Counted from the stretch's first letter, positions 1 to 11,245 are shown. The stretch is 64,000 nt of DNA from Agapetus fuscipes (GCA_951799405.1 OX637362.1:14308493-14372492); one strand, 5' to 3'. A program made the numbers and translations. The notes: generated from the sequence alone by a model not told the origin.

Positions 1-240
1 TGGATCATAGAAGTTAGTACTGACCTCCATATACTGGAAAGTTTGTAGCTGTCATCTCTGTTGAAGTTGGGGTGCCTGTGTATTTCGATTGCTTCGTTCA
101 CGAGTCGAGGGATGTGAAATTGTTCTTCAGATAAAATCTTTGTTTTATCAAAACGTATCAGATGATTCACCCCTTTCTGTGAATGTTCACAGATAGCAGA
201 CTTGTTCGGGTTATTCTCGACATTATGATGACTCTTCTTG
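1..240 (-). mobile_element. Penelope-like element, C-terminal GIY-YIG-type fragment
   Basis: On the minus strand one frame is open from about 240 to the window edge. It reads NPNKSAICEHSQKG, then RFDKTKILSEEQF and EAIEIHRHPNFNRDD, the pattern that ends GIY-YIG-type domains of Penelope-like retroelements. The copy is cut by the window start and its upstream part is missing. It ends at the pyrimidine tract just before the first coding exon of gene 1. Family call is from recognised motifs only. Confidence 0.45.
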
Positions 241-256
241 TTTGTTTGTTCCAGCC

Positions 257-501
257 ATGTTGCTGTGGGTTCCCGCCCTGCTAGTGGCGCTGTGCCTCTC
301 CCCCCTGGCCTCCTGCCTCCACCCTCCCTCCTACCACGACCACCTCCCCGCCCCCGCAGCCTCCTTCTCCGTCTTCCTGAACCACGACTCCCCCACCGGC
401 CCCACGTCCTACAACCACATCCAGCATGACGAGCCACACGCAGCGGCCTTGAGGAGCTTCCCCAGGAACCCCTTCTTGCAGACTGGATTCAGCAATTTCG
501 G
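257..501 (+). CDS. Gene 1 exon 1: signal peptide and propeptide
   Basis: Begins MLLWVPALLVALC, a typical signal core ending near LASC, followed by a Pro/His-rich stretch. Ends in phase 2 at a GGGTAAAC donor. The first exons of genes 2 and 3 also end in phase 2. Confidence 0.8.
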
Positions 502-3500
502 GTAAACTAATGTTCACTGACTTTGTAGCCTGCAACAAGACTGGTGCTAATTTTTCAATGAAATAATTCTTAAACACTAGACCAGTTATTTGACGAAATT
601 GCTAAATGTGGAAAATGGAGTAAAAATAACTCATCACATGTGCTGCTTCAAGAGCTCTTCAGAATTCAATTCTCGCAGTCTGGTTCAGCAACTTTTTCTA
701 CCACCAACAAGGAAGCACTTACACTATACGCCAATATCTTGATGACAAAGGTTGCTAAGCTGTTGATAAAAGCTAGCTATGGCATATTGGATCAAACATC
801 TTTGGGGATGATGGTACTTCCTAGCTCTCAACAACAGTGAGAAAAAATAATTTCGAAGATGCTTTCAACTGTGCACCGTATTTGGAGATCGGGCATTCTG
901 AATGTCTGCTACAACCATATCGTCTTACAAAGTAAGCAAAGTAGCCATCTTCATCGCTAATATGCTAAGTTTCACAGATGTGACCGATTTTGCTAGCAAT
1001 AACATTTTTTTGGGCATGTATGGATCGCTTCTGTTACACTTGCAGGCCCCCAAGTCCCAGTGGTCCCCCTGCGCCCCCCGCGCCTGTGGACCCCGCCACC
1101 CTGACCTGCGGCCTGGCTCCCGCGTCCTGCGCCAAGGTCCCCTACCGCTCCCTGGACGGATCCTGCAACAACCTGAGGAATCCTGCGTGGGGAGTGCCGC
1201 AGAGTCCTTACGCTAGGCTGCTGCCTGCCAAGTACGGAGATGGTGAGGATATGACCTTGACTGTTGGCTTCCACTGTAGAATAAGTGCTCCTACGGTATG
1301 CACACGATAACTTAGCACTTATACTCGTAATTGAACAAAAAAATAGAGTATTTGTGTGCATTGCGTCTGAAATCTTAAGTAAACTCTATCTGACTTTTTG
1401 AACAAATGTACTTTTATCCCATCTTTTTAAATTCACGAATATTCTTAGAAGTATTTTGAAGAAAGACAATTGTTTGATTAATTTTTCTACGAGGAAAGCT
1501 GGTGTTAACCAATTTTTTTTTATTTCTGTGATGAAAAGAAAGATCAAAGATTACAAAACGGGGGAAAAAACAGATTTTTGGCTTCACAAACCACTACAAT
1601 CGAGAACAAATTGGGATCAGTAGATGACTTTATTTATGCTACCCAAGACAGATGTTTCCTACCAAACAAACATACGCATCGAAATAGCATGTCAGGAGAA
1701 TCTATCTATCTATAATCTAAGCTGCAAAGATATGTTAACATTTAATGCTCATATTAAATGCATGCCCACAGACAGGCACATGTAGTTCACGCCTACACAT
1801 TCTGTATGTGTGCACACAAGTAAACAAAACCTCACATGAACATAAACATTGCAACTCCTGCCGCCTTTTACTAAAACGGGATGGCATTGGCAAAAGTAAT
1901 AGGTACAATTTTTACAGCACGGGGTCAGCCTCACACTAACTTATCAGTCAATTTAACTTATCAGGAGAATAAGTTGTTTAATTAAGTATTTGATGCATTC
2001 TAGGTGTCAGTTCATTCGCCAAGTCCGTCTCCGGCCGCGAGCTGCCTCTGCCCAGGATCCTCAGTCTCCTGCTGTTCCCTGACCAGCCCATTGACGATCC
2101 CATCTGGAACCTCAACGCCATGCAGTGGGGACAGATCGTCACGCACGACATGTCCCTGGCAGCTGGAGCCACACAATCTCGTAAGTCGACCTACTGTAAA
2201 AAAAAAATCATTAAAAACTTTCCTGATTTTTTGCCTGATTAGTGGAGATCCAAATCTTTCTTTATGTGATACTTTTGAACTTCAGACGATAAATCACCGA
2301 TTCTAGCATTAACTGCATCTAAAGGTCAGAAATTTTAAAGTCTGACATAAGCCAATGACATAAATCGAGAAGTTTAAGAGAATCGAAGTTTTAGGCTTCC
2401 ACGGCCGGCTGATGATGTTGGAGAGTTGCTTTCCGGGCTCTGTTGCCGTCGTCTGTGGGAGCTGGAGCTCACGGATTGTTACCCATGTCTGCGATGGCTT
2501 CTTCAGCGTAAAGGTGAAGTTGATGATGTTGATGCAACTGATTTACACTTCACTTTCACATCAGCCTAAGACAATGTGGCCTTCAGTAGAGTTTTTTTCT
2601 ATTATAAGTCATGTTGTTTTCCTGTTCTAACTTGACAAAAATTTTAATCTCATGTTTCAAATGTAGGTGAACGATTATTATTTCATCATAGAACTCTAGT
2701 ATCTGATCTAGACTGCGAGTTTATTGTAAAAAATGTCAATGATCTTCTTTACCTTGCTAACATTTAGTTTAAAAGTTTGATTTTATAATATTGTTTCGTA
2801 AAATCCCATTACAGACAGGCACGCGACCCAATGCTGCACAAACGAGGGTCAGTTTGTCGACCAGGGCGCTCTGAACCAGCACTGCTTCCCCGTCGTGATT
2901 CCTGAAGACGATCCCATCCACCAGCTCACCAGAACCAGGTGCATGAACTTCGTGAGAACCATCACTACCAGAGACAGGAACTGTGTAGGAGGATTCTCTC
3001 CAGCGGAACAGGTTTGTCAACAAGATTCTCCTCTATATGACCTACCCTTATTTTTTGCTGCAAAAAGCATCACTTAAAAATCGAAACAAGAAATATTAAT
3101 CCATTGGTTTTGTTAAATTCCAAAGAAATAATCCATTGTATTCACGTAAATTTTTGATAAACTGAAACATACGTTGAATTCGTGTTTGGTTTTAGTTGAC
3201 TGCTGTGACAGCTTACATGGACATGTCATTGGTTTACGGCAACAACGACATGCAGCATCGTCCTCTGAGAGCAAACGTTGGAGGAAGACTGCTGGTCGAA
3301 AACAGACGTGGAAAAGATTACCCACCAACTGAAAACAACTCTACCCTCGTTTGTGAAAGCTCTCAGAGTCCCAATGAACCCTGCTACTTGACAGGTGACA
3401 TCTCACAATCATATTTGTAAAAACCTTATCGTCACATTAGAAGAAAAAACTTATCTTGTATTTTTTTAGGGGATGTCCGCGTCAACCAAAATCCCCAGCT

Positions 3501-6470
3501 CACAATCCTTCAAATCATTCTGCTGAGAGAGCACAACAGAATTGCCGACGCTTTGGCTAAAATTAACCCACATTGGAACGATGAGACTCTCTTCCAGGAA
3601 ACCAGGAAAATCGCCGTTGCCGAATACCAACACATCAACTACTATGAATGGCTTCCAATCTTCTTGGGTACAGAAATTAAATATTTCAAACGTCTTTCAA
3701 ATATAAAGCTTAATTAAATCGACTTTTCTAACTGATGGATTTCTTTTCAGGATTGGAAAACTCCATCAAGAATGGAATCATCTATCCCAATGCCAAAGGA
3801 TACGTCAATGACTATGATGCGACTGTTGATCCCACTGTTCTCAACGACCATGCCACAGCTGCCTTCAGATTCTTCCATTCTTTGATTGCCGGACAACTGC
3901 AGTACGTTTATCTATCATTGCTTCTATAAACTACACGTATTGCATCCGTATCCTTAAAAATCTATAAAAAAAAAAAAATTCTTGGTCTTAAACTGTTAAT
4001 GAATTTCATAATTATCAAACTTTGATCTAATTTTTTTGCTTATATTCAGAGATATTTGTTTCTCCTTTGTTCAGATTGATCGGAGAAAGCCGCCAGTCCA
4101 AGGGAGCCGTACGTTTGAGCGACTGGTTCAACCGGCCATCCATCATTGAACAAGGCGACAACTTTGACGGTTTGACCCGAGGTCTTGGGACGCAGCCAGA
4201 GAAGGCCAGTGACCAGTTCTTCGACAGTGAGATCACACAGTTTTTGTTCAAGAGGAACAACACATTCGGAGGAGACTTGAGAGCTATCGATATCCAGAGA
4301 AACAGAGACCATGGACTAGCTTCTTACAATGATCATCGTGCGGCGTGTGGACTTCCCAGAGCTCACAACTTCCATGATTTGACTGATGTCATCTCTAGAG
4401 CCGTAAGTAAAATCAATACAGCTTCGTATTATCTTTTCGTTGAACTATCTTTTAGGGTAGAGGACAACAAGGAGATATATATGATTCTCAATAGATTATA
4501 CTCGTATTATAGATTTCATTGACTTTATGGCCTCAATGGCCTCTTCGTTCTAAAAACTGATGGAAGTCCGTGTTTCATAATGAATAAAAAAAAAAAAAAA
4601 AAACGCAACTAAGCTACACATATAGTGTAACTTCTTGCCGCGTTATCCCCGAAGGGGTCGCATGTGGCGAGTTGAACCTATTTATTTTTACAGGTAAGGG
4701 CCTTACGCCAACCACTTCAGTTGAAGTGCGGGTTTCCCAGCTCCCGAGGGGGCTGGTACTCATTTCTTGTGAAGGCTGAGTAAACCTTGCCGGTATTTTT
4801 ATTATGGGGTTTGAAATAAACACCGAAATAGCAAATCATTTCTGACACCCTCCTCGGTGGGACTCGAACCCGAGCTCACGGGGTAGAATGCAAGCACTCT
4901 ACCAACTGAGACTAAAAATACATTTTTAGTGTTAGGCTGCAGCCAGTTACATCAAAAATGGATATTCTGTAGTAAAACATTTGTTTTTATTTAAATTGAC
5001 TTTTGCATCTGCTTTTTAATTTATCTATTTTCCAGAACGTCCATCTCCTGTCCACCTTGTACGAGAGCGTGGATGACATCGACTTGACTGTGGGAGGCTC
5101 CTTGGAGGCGCTGGTGCAGGGAACCCTGGCTGGCCCCACGTTCCTCTGCATCCTCACCGAGCAGTTCTACCGCACGAGGAAGGCCGACAGGTTCTTCTAC
5201 GAGAATGGCAACGAGAACGCCTTCACTCCAGGTGTGATATCTCCTATTGTTGATGAAAGTGTAACGTTTATTGTGGTCTTGATAGAATCAATCTAAAAAC
5301 TATGGCGGAAACTTGATTTCTGACTCATTTTTATATTTTCTTTAAATGATTGAACATTTTTCTTCTTTCTCTTTGCAAATAGTTGAAAAAAAACAAACCG
5401 TGGAAATTTAAACTATTGTATTGTTGGTGCAATTTCTGCCTGCAGTTAGCATCTGTCATTAATACAACTGATCTGATGCACCATTCTGTAAATGTCCTCA
5501 CTTTGCCTCCAGGTCAACTCAACGAGATCCGTAAAGCCAGCGTGTCCAGACTCTTCTGTGACAATGGAGACAAGATCTCCTCCATGCAGCCAAGAGGATT
5601 CGAAAGGATATCTGAAGCGTAAGTACACAATCAAATTCGTTTAAACATATTTTCCTTGACTTATAGGTTGGTATGAGGCTGACCACCCATTCTTTAAAAA
5701 AAAAAGGTTCACTTTGCCAATGCCAGCCCTGTTTCAGGGAAGGTCTCAAGAATTGCAGTGCTTATTTGTTGAGTTTTGCAGTTCATTTGATGATTTGAGT
5801 TCATTTGTTCATTTATTGCAGTTCATTTGAGATTTGGGTTTTTATATTGTAGGTTCACATACGGCATGTGTAAGCGCGAACTTATACGTATTTGTTTATG
5901 GGAATGCATTTAATATGAATCTTTAATGTAATATATCTTTGCAACTTACATTAAAAATAAGCATTGGTATCCTTCCCATGCACTTTCATTATGAATTATT
6001 TTTCCATTTGTGACACAACTCACATGTAACTTAGTTCAATCAAATGCAACCAGCTATTTTTCTGTGACACTCAGACAATCTAGTTCATATTTTTACTGTC
6101 AGATTTCTGGTACATCGTTACTTTATAGTTTCAGTATCAGGCTTCTGGTTCATTTTATTTTATTATGATGTGTTTGGCTCTTGACCTATTATTTTTGTTA
6201 TATTTTAAATCAAATTCGTCATTCGGTTATTTCGCCTGTTTTAGACCATCACACTCTTCGTCCGATCTGTTCTGCATTTCGAAGTGACACTTCTTTGCTT
6301 CCTTTTTAATCATGTGTTGTCCTTGTTCTTCCAGCAACAACCTGGTCCCCTGCTCCAGCTTACCAGCGCTAGACCTCTCCTTGTGGAAGGACATCGGTGC
6401 TCCCCATCATGTGCAAGCTTTCCACTCGGCGCCTCTCCATCACGGAGGGCTGTTCGACTTCTTCAAATAG
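257..6470 (+). CDS. Secreted haem peroxidase, gene 1 (chorion peroxidase/Pxt-like), 11 exons
   Basis: Predicted secreted animal-type haem peroxidase, 709 residues. Exons: 257-501, 1046-1242, 2004-2180, 2815-3011, 3196-3394, 3470-3667, 3751-3901, 4075-4402, 5036-5231, 5513-5618, 6335-6470; all junctions are GT-AG and the frame closes exactly. Residues 1-20 form a signal peptide. The domain opens with YRSLDGSCNN. Distal His is about residue 195 (QWGQIVTHDM), the Ca loop is TAYMDMSLVYG, catalytic Arg about 342 (GDVRVNQ), proximal His about 447 (FRFFHS). Known role of the family: H2O2-dependent oxidation, e.g. eggshell cross-linking or cuticle and immune functions; which applies here is unknown. 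Positions equivalent to the haem-ester Asp and Glu of myeloperoxidase are Thr and Gln. The ATG lies 2 nt after an acceptor-like TTCCAG, so a 5'UTR intron upstream is likely. Gene 2 follows 4.9 kb downstream on the same strand. Confidence 0.9.
502..1045 (+). other. Gene 1 intron 1, no recognised content
   Basis: AT-rich, with no repeat I can name. The same holds for intron 3 (2181-2814), apart from a GC-richer patch at 2395-2560 that I cannot identify, and for intron 7 (3902-4074). Confidence 0.5.
1046..1242 (+). CDS. Gene 1 exon 2: start of peroxidase domain
   Basis: Acceptor is ttgcag, donor gtgagg. After a Pro-rich linker it carries paired Cys, then YRSLDGSCNNLRNPAWG, the conserved opening of animal haem peroxidases. 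It is GC-rich compared with the flanking introns. Confidence 0.88.
1700..1955 (-). repeat. RTE-a LINE 3' end in gene 1 intron 2
   Basis: Begins on the plus strand with a TCTATC/AATCTAAG tail remnant, then runs through the shared 3'UTR landmarks: GCAAAGATATG, TTAAATGCATGCCC, and TCAGCCTCACACTAAC at the far end. The rest of intron 2 (1243-1700) shows nothing. Confidence 0.7.
2004..2180 (+). CDS. Gene 1 exon 3: distal haem pocket
   Basis: Contains LNAMQWGQIVTHDMS: the Gln and distal His of the active site, with Thr where myeloperoxidase has its haem-ester Asp. The Asp directly after His, a Ca ligand, is kept. Donor gtaagt. Confidence 0.9.
2815..3011 (+). CDS. Gene 1 exon 4: Cys-rich segment
   Basis: In frame from acceptor acag to donor gtttgt. 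Includes CCTNEG, HCFPVVIP and RTRCMNFVRT, conserved Cys positions between the distal helix and the Ca loop. Confidence 0.88.
3196..3394 (+). CDS. Gene 1 exon 5: calcium-binding loop
   Basis: Contains TAYMDMSLVYGNND, the T-x-Y-x-D-x-S calcium loop. Its length of 199 nt equals exon 5 of gene 2. Confidence 0.9.
3470..3667 (+). CDS. Gene 1 exon 6: catalytic arginine
   Basis: Reads GDVRVNQNPQLT then LLREHNRIA and YYEWLPIFLG. The Arg in GDVR matches the catalytic Arg; the Gln three residues on replaces the Glu that forms the second haem ester in myeloperoxidase. Same 198-nt length as gene 2 exon 6. Confidence 0.92.
3751..3901 (+). CDS. Gene 1 exon 7: proximal histidine
   Basis: Contains ATAAFRFFHSLIAG, where the Arg and the proximal haem-ligand His are kept. 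Ends in phase 2 at gtacgt. Confidence 0.9.
4075..4402 (+). CDS. Gene 1 exon 8: undivided 328-nt exon
   Basis: Covers SDWFNRPSIIEQG to IDIQRNRDHGLASYND. Gene 2 encodes the same region, also exactly 328 nt, as two exons of 157 and 171 nt. Donor gtaagt. Confidence 0.92.
4604..4912 (-). mobile_element. SINE-B copy in gene 1 intron 8
   Basis: Minus orientation. The tRNA-like head lies at 4840-4912, with AGCTCAGTTGGTAGAGTGC-like box A and GGTTCGAGTCC box B on the minus strand. The body contains CGGTGTTTATTTCAAACCC and CCCTCGGGAGCTGGGAAACC-type blocks. The 3' end (GTGTAGCTTAGTTGCG) abuts an 18-nt A run on the plus strand at 4585-4603. It is the best full-length SINE-B here. Confidence 0.75.
5036..5231 (+). 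CDS. Gene 1 exon 9
   Basis: Encodes DDIDLTVGGSLEALVQG, GPTFLCILTEQFYRTRKADR and following residues, the conserved C-terminal helices. GC-rich codon use; acceptor ttttccag. Confidence 0.92.
5513..5618 (+). CDS. Gene 1 exon 10
   Basis: Encodes [19 protein letters not shown]. Length of 106 nt equals gene 2 exon 11; ends phase 2 at gtaagt. Confidence 0.9.
5655..5950 (+). repeat. RTE-a LINE 3' end in gene 1 intron 10
   Basis: Opens with CCTTGACTTATAGGTTGGTA and GGCTGACCACCCAT and ends near ATATCTTTGCAACTTA. It lacks a clear TTAGA tail. The remainder of the intron (5951-6334) shows nothing recognisable. Confidence 0.7.
6335..6470 (+). CDS. Gene 1 exon 11 and stop
   Basis: Starts with NNLVPCSSLPALDLSLWKD and ends in TAG at 6468. 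The tail after the shared PCSxLP motif is 24 residues longer than in gene 2, His-rich, ending LFDFFK. Confidence 0.88.
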
Positions 6471-6979
6471 TCCGCGGCACCAGCCAGTTCTAGAATAACT
6501 TATTCTAACTCTAAACGTATCTAGGCTTTAGTTCATGGCAGCGGCGAGCACTTCGTAGAGGCCTCATAGTTGAGGACGGAGACTGGTGGAGGAAAATTCA
6601 AGAAGAAATTGAAGACAGTTTTTTGCAATAAGTGAGGAAATCATTGGTGACCTTGAATTGGAGTCAGGAAAGAAGAAAAAATATCCAATCATTCATTTAA
6701 AATACAAGAGGAAAAACAGATAATAATCTCAAGTCTAAATACCGGCAAATGTTTACTCAAGGCTTACTTTTCGGATATTTGACAAGAAGTTACGTATATA
6801 GTAAAACTGACAGTATTCGTGACACCTTAATTTTATAACCAGAATTTTAAAGTTTAGATTCTTTCTCAAGTGTATGTTTGCCTTTATCCTGTGCACGCCG
6901 CTATTTAAGTTGTTTTTAATTTAATCAGTCATTTCATTTAATTTTAACTTACTCTGGTAATTCACATTAACTTGATTTC
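6471..6979 (+). other. Gene 1 3' untranslated and flanking DNA
   Basis: Follows the TAG stop; no coding potential. No AATAAA occurs in the first 700 bases after the stop. The first one is at 7241-7246, inside a foldback, so the true poly(A) site is unclear. Confidence 0.4.
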
Positions 6980-7160
6980 ATCCCTCAACTAATACATTGG
7001 TATGATTCTGACTACCTTTACTTAGAACGAAATATTTACATCTGTTTCAGGGAAGTGGCAAGAATTGTATGAATCATGATTTTCTGCGAATCAGGGTCTT
7101 CATTGTAAATGCACATTCATCATGTATAAGTGAGAACTTATACATGCAACTTAATAATAA
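6980..7160 (+). repeat. Degenerate RTE-a 3' end
   Basis: Keeps CCTCAACTAATACATTGGTA, TGTTTCAGGGAAG and GCACATTCATCATGTATAAG blocks in the family order, strongly diverged. Confidence 0.45.
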
Positions 7161-7202
7161 TATTTTGTATGGTTTGTGTAATGACACTGAAAATTCAAAT
7201 TG

Positions 7203-7351
7203 GTTGAATTCTATTACACTTCATAGAATTTAAAAATTCTAATAAAACACTGTTTTATTTTAACAATCATATTAACTAAAATAAAATTAATATAATTGTG
7301 AAAATAAAGCAGTGTTTCATTAGAGTTTTTAAAGGTTTAATAGAATTCAAT
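7203..7351. repeat. Foldback, about 60-bp arms
   Basis: Left arm 7203-7268 and right arm 7293-7351 are imperfect reverse complements; both include TTGAATTCTATTA and AAACACTG..TTTATTTT. They form a hairpin with a 24-nt loop. Confidence 0.6.
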
Positions 7352-8656
7352 CATATTATAATTGCTGTCAAAAAGTAAATTGTAGATAGAAAAACGGGTT
7401 TTTTTTAATTGGCGTTATGAAAAAAAAACAAAACGCCAATTTCCATGACAGTCATTTTCTCCATGACATTTTTATTTTGAAAATTTCTAAAACATTTTGA
7501 ATCTGCTTAAAAAGCAAATCTTCGCGATTTCCGTTAATTTTAAGTAGACTAATTGCAAAAAACATACTGAATTACATTTTTTTATACATATTCTTCAAAA
7601 AACTGATTTCATTTTCAGCTTCGCAGGTGCTTATTTTTAAGGAAACAGTATTTTGTACATATTAAAAATACATTTGATTTTTTTTTTATATTTAAGTTTC
7701 TAGCTTACAATTTCGAAATTCTCTCTGAAATATTTTTTTATTAAACTACATTATTTTACATACAGCTGTGACATTATTATTGTTGCCTTGGATCCTCAAA
7801 AAAATTGCCAAATAAAAACAAATAAATAAATATTTTGTATTTAAAAAAAAATCTACACTTCGTCACCCTATCAAGAGAATTTAAAATGTTCAGCTTTTGT
7901 GTAGAAAAACAAGATACCACGATCAAGTTTGTCATTTTCATTAAATAAATCAAATTAATTTTTGTTACCATAGAGAAAACTTACCACTGTGAAAACAAAT
8001 TATAAACATAAATTGTAAAAATATTTTTTTATTTATTATTACCAGTTTTTTATTCATAATGCATGCCATTTTAATAATTTTACAAATAAGTTAGAATTAA
8101 TAAATTGTTATTTTTTTATTTTTCCTGTACTGTCTTTTTATTTCCAAGCATTTTTTTTATAAAAAAGAAAATATCGATTTTGGTTTAAAAAAAATAATCA
8201 GTAAAATTCTGTAATAAGAGAATCGAAATAATTCACTCTAATTTTTTGTAATGCGGGTTACGCAAGATAAAAAACAATCTTTTATTTTGTAAGATATTTT
8301 ACTGTATTGTTTTATTGTATAATTCACAATACTACATAAATAAATAAACAATGTAAATACAAATGTGTTATTTTTTCTCTAATTTTATGTCTTTTTATTT
8401 AAATGCCGACAATTAAAACAGGCTTGAACACTATTAAACATTTTTTTTGCATTCTTCAAATACCATCTGTTTACATAAATGCCAAGTAAATTTATTTTCT
8501 AGATGTTTCTTTTTGTCACGTGCAAAACATTAAAAATTGGGAGTCTTTATTGAAAAAAGTATTTTTATAAAATAACGATGAATGGAGTGGCGCCAAAGAA
8601 AAAGGACTACATGGAGAAATAAGCGTAGTGGCAGATGGTTCACACAGTTTAAATCC
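7352..8656. other. AT-rich intergenic DNA, nothing recognised
   Basis: Very AT-rich with long A and T runs. There is a small inverted repeat AATTGGCGTT...AACGCCAATT around 7408-7442. No coding or repeat family recognised. Confidence 0.5.
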
Positions 8657-8950
8657 GATAATAGTAATATTAGAATGATTTGGTGAGCGCTGTTTTTGTG
8701 TGGATCATACCTCAAGAGCCCTTTGCGAGCTTGATCGTTGCTGCAGAAAGCTCTAATTCTCAAGCAAGGCTCAATTGCTGTAAGGCTGAAGGAACCTTTG
8801 GTGACCGGTCCTTAGTAAAGGGATATGAATTTTTCAACCCAGCGACGAGCATATCGGAAAAAAGGTATATTTTTTAATTCCACCGTATTTCGAACCCACG
8901 ACCTTCCATTTACGAGTCCAAAGCGTTATCACTAGACTGCGGACCGGCCA
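8657..8950 (-). mobile_element. SINE-A copy with tail 2 (CR1-like tail)
   Basis: Minus-strand order: tRNA head (GCCGGTCCGCAG, box B near GGGTTCGAA) at 8950-8880, body with CTGGGTTGAAAAATTCAT and GACCGGTCACCAAAGG, then a tail GGGCTCTTGAGGTATGATCC and ACACAAAAACAGCGCTCAC ending in an AT repeat. The tail matches the 3' end of the CR1-like LINE at 58533-59415 on the same relative strand. Confidence 0.7.
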
Positions 8951-9612
8951 TCTAATGTCCGATTTGGAGGTAGGTTCTCGAAGGTGACATTGTACCAGAA
9001 GACGTCGATAGGTCTTCTTCATCTGTGTAGATTCTAAGATTGGCTCGCAGCGATCATCATCAACCTTTTCCAACATTCTCCCCTATCGATGTCAATGTAT
9101 GTACAAGGAACAGTACACATCTGCCAAGATATCCTGTAGGAGCTCTCGGCGTGGTCATCCATGGGCGTTTATGCCCTCTATCATCCCCTCAATGATGGCG
9201 CGCGAGAGACTTTCCTCGAGTATTGCGCGTCCTATCCTTGTATATTTATATTATCGGTTGATTATCACCAGATTTATATAAATAACTTTGAGTGCATAAA
9301 AGAACACTGCAGTCACAGACTAGCTTTAAACTAAGCGATGTGTTATTGCAAGCTTTGAAATTCATTCGTTGTTATTCATACACGGCAAATCCATTGCTCA
9401 ACCAAAACCTAACGTGAAGTTTCCGTCCAAAAAAACGATGATGCATGGATCAGTTGTGGATTAAATGTGTTGTGAATAACCCTGATTGACTTTAAGGAAC
9501 CGTAAACCTTAGATCGGTTAGTAAAGTGGAGACTTCAAGTCCTGATTAGGATCGTAGGTGTTGAATACAGAAGGTTCGAAGCCGAACGCTGTGAAGGGGC
9601 GTGAATAAGCCG
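8951..9612. other. Intergenic DNA, possible LINE remnant
   Basis: A GC-richer patch at 9075-9240 translates on the minus strand with several stops into a basic segment that might be a decayed reverse transcriptase C-terminus; too weak to call. The rest is featureless. Confidence 0.25.
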
Positions 9613-10080
9613 ATGTCTATCAGTGGACAAGTGTCTACCAGTGGACAAGTGTCTACCAGTGGACAAGTGTCTGCCAGTGGACAAGTGTCTACCAGTGGAC
9701 AAGTGTCTACCAGTGGACAAGTGTCTGCCAGTGGACAAGTGTCTACCAGTGGACAAGTGTCTGCCAGTGGACAAGTGTCTACCAGTGGACAAGTGTCTAC
9801 CAGTGGACAAGTGTCTGCCAGTGGACAAGTGTCTACCAGTGGACAAGTTTCTAACAGTGGACAAGTGTCTACCAGTGGACAAGTGTCTACCAGTGGACAA
9901 GTGTCTACCAGTGGACAAGTGTCTGCCAGTGGACAAGTGTCTACCAGTGGACAAGTGTCTACCAGTGGACAAGTGTCTGCCAGTGGACAAGTGTCTACCA
10001 GTGGACAAGTTTCTAACAGTGGACAAGTGTCTACCAGTGGACAAGTGTCTACCAGTGGACAAGTGTCTACCAGTGGACAA
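9613..10080 (+). repeat. 18-bp minisatellite, exactly 26 units
   Basis: Unit GTGTCTACCAGTGGACAA, with unit variants TCTGCC and TTTCTAAC. 468 bp equals 26 x 18. Because 18 is a multiple of 3, frames stay open through the array on both strands (for example repeated VSTSGQ); I read that as a by-product. The ordered reuse of variant units suggests higher-order duplication. Confidence 0.95.
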
Positions 10081-10195
10081 GCGGAAGCTGAGACGACGAG
10101 GTAAACTCAGTATGGCATAATTAAAATCATAATGTGCGGGAACTCTGATCACTTCAAGCATTGTTGCTTCTTGCTACAAAAGACGAAAGATACCT

Positions 10196-10533
10196 CTAAA
10201 TCTAAATCTCAATCTAAATCTAAGCTGCAAAGATATGTATCATTTGTGATTCATGTTTGGACACTCCTACAAAGCGCCTTTGAAGTGACGTAAGTTACGA
10301 AATGGCGCTATATTCATATTAAATGCATTCCCACTAGCAGACACGCACAATTTCGCGCTTACACATGCCGCATGTGGACCTACAATATAAAAAAACCCAA
10401 TCTCAAATGAACATAAGCCCTGCAACTCTTGCCGACCTTCCCTGAAGCAGGGGTGACATTGGCAAAGTGAACCATTTTTTACAGTATGGGTGGTCAGCCG
10501 CATACCAACCTATCAGTCAAGGAATCTACCTTG
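10196..10533 (-). repeat. RTE-a 3' end with TTAGA-type tail
   Basis: Starts with an imperfect (AAATCT)n tail, then GCTGCAAAGATATGTATC, and ends at AACCTATCAGTCAAGGAA. It carries an extra 60-bp segment at 10255-10315 not seen in other copies. Confidence 0.75.
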
Positions 10534-10734
10534 AATATACCTGATTTATTATTTTACTCCATTGTTGCGCCAAGTCACTGATTCAAGCCACAGCATTCAA
10601 AGTCAAATAGAAAATTGGAAAGCAATTTGACGATATTGATGCAATCATTAAAGCTAAGAAGTAAACAAGACAAGTGATATGGCAGGAGAAAAATTTAAAA
10701 TCGAAAATCATATCACTCTGCCCCAGTAGGAGGT

Positions 10735-11055
10735 TCTAGGGTTAAATTTTCCGAGAGGACTACCGACAATGGATGACCTTAAATAGGCTCCACACAGAAC
10801 AAGGCCGTTGCTACTCTTTGCTCCATAGATGGGGATTAGCTCCATCTCCAGGATGTGACTGTGGGGCGGAGAACCAGACTGTCCGGCACATGGTGGAGGA
10901 GTGCCCCATCAGAAGACACCCTCCTTGCCTGAAATACCACGCCAGGAGCAGTGGATGAAGGGCTTGGATCTTTGCCGTTGACGCGGCCCAACGGCCAATA
11001 AATTTGTTGCGCTAGTTGGTCATACGAAGAGTAAAGTAAGGAACAAGAACAACTA
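10735..11055 (+). mobile_element. Truncated LINE 3' end (RNase H/Cys-His tail type)
   Basis: Encodes NRLHTEQGRCYSLLHRWGL then CDCGAENQTVRHMVEECP, the Cys-His C-terminal pattern of several LINE pol proteins, followed by a stop and a short 3'UTR ending AAGTAAGGAACAAGAAC. The 5' part is missing. Confidence 0.6.
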
Positions 11056-11245
11056 AAAATTAAATAAAATAATTATGGATCTAATGTGCGTAGTAATTGT
11101 TAATCATTCGGCAAACAAATTATGCTAATCGGCGTTTATTTGCGAGTTTCAATCAACATGAAAATTACCTGAGTCTCAGACACTTCAGAATTACATATTG
11201 ATAAGCGCAAAATTTGTTCAGCGTGTCCTCAGCAAACATCTACGT

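Noticed and set aside
2395..2630. GC-richer patch in gene 1 intron 3 with a 72-codon frame
   Set aside because: Inside an intron between two well supported peroxidase exons, with no motif; unidentified repeat at most.
9613..10080. CRISPR-like array
   Set aside because: Units are directly contiguous with no unique spacers; eukaryotic context.
9535..10161. Frames of 165-208 codons with Ser/Thr/Gly-rich six-residue repeats on both strands
   Set aside because: 18-bp minisatellite; open on both strands and in several frames, so openness carries no coding information.
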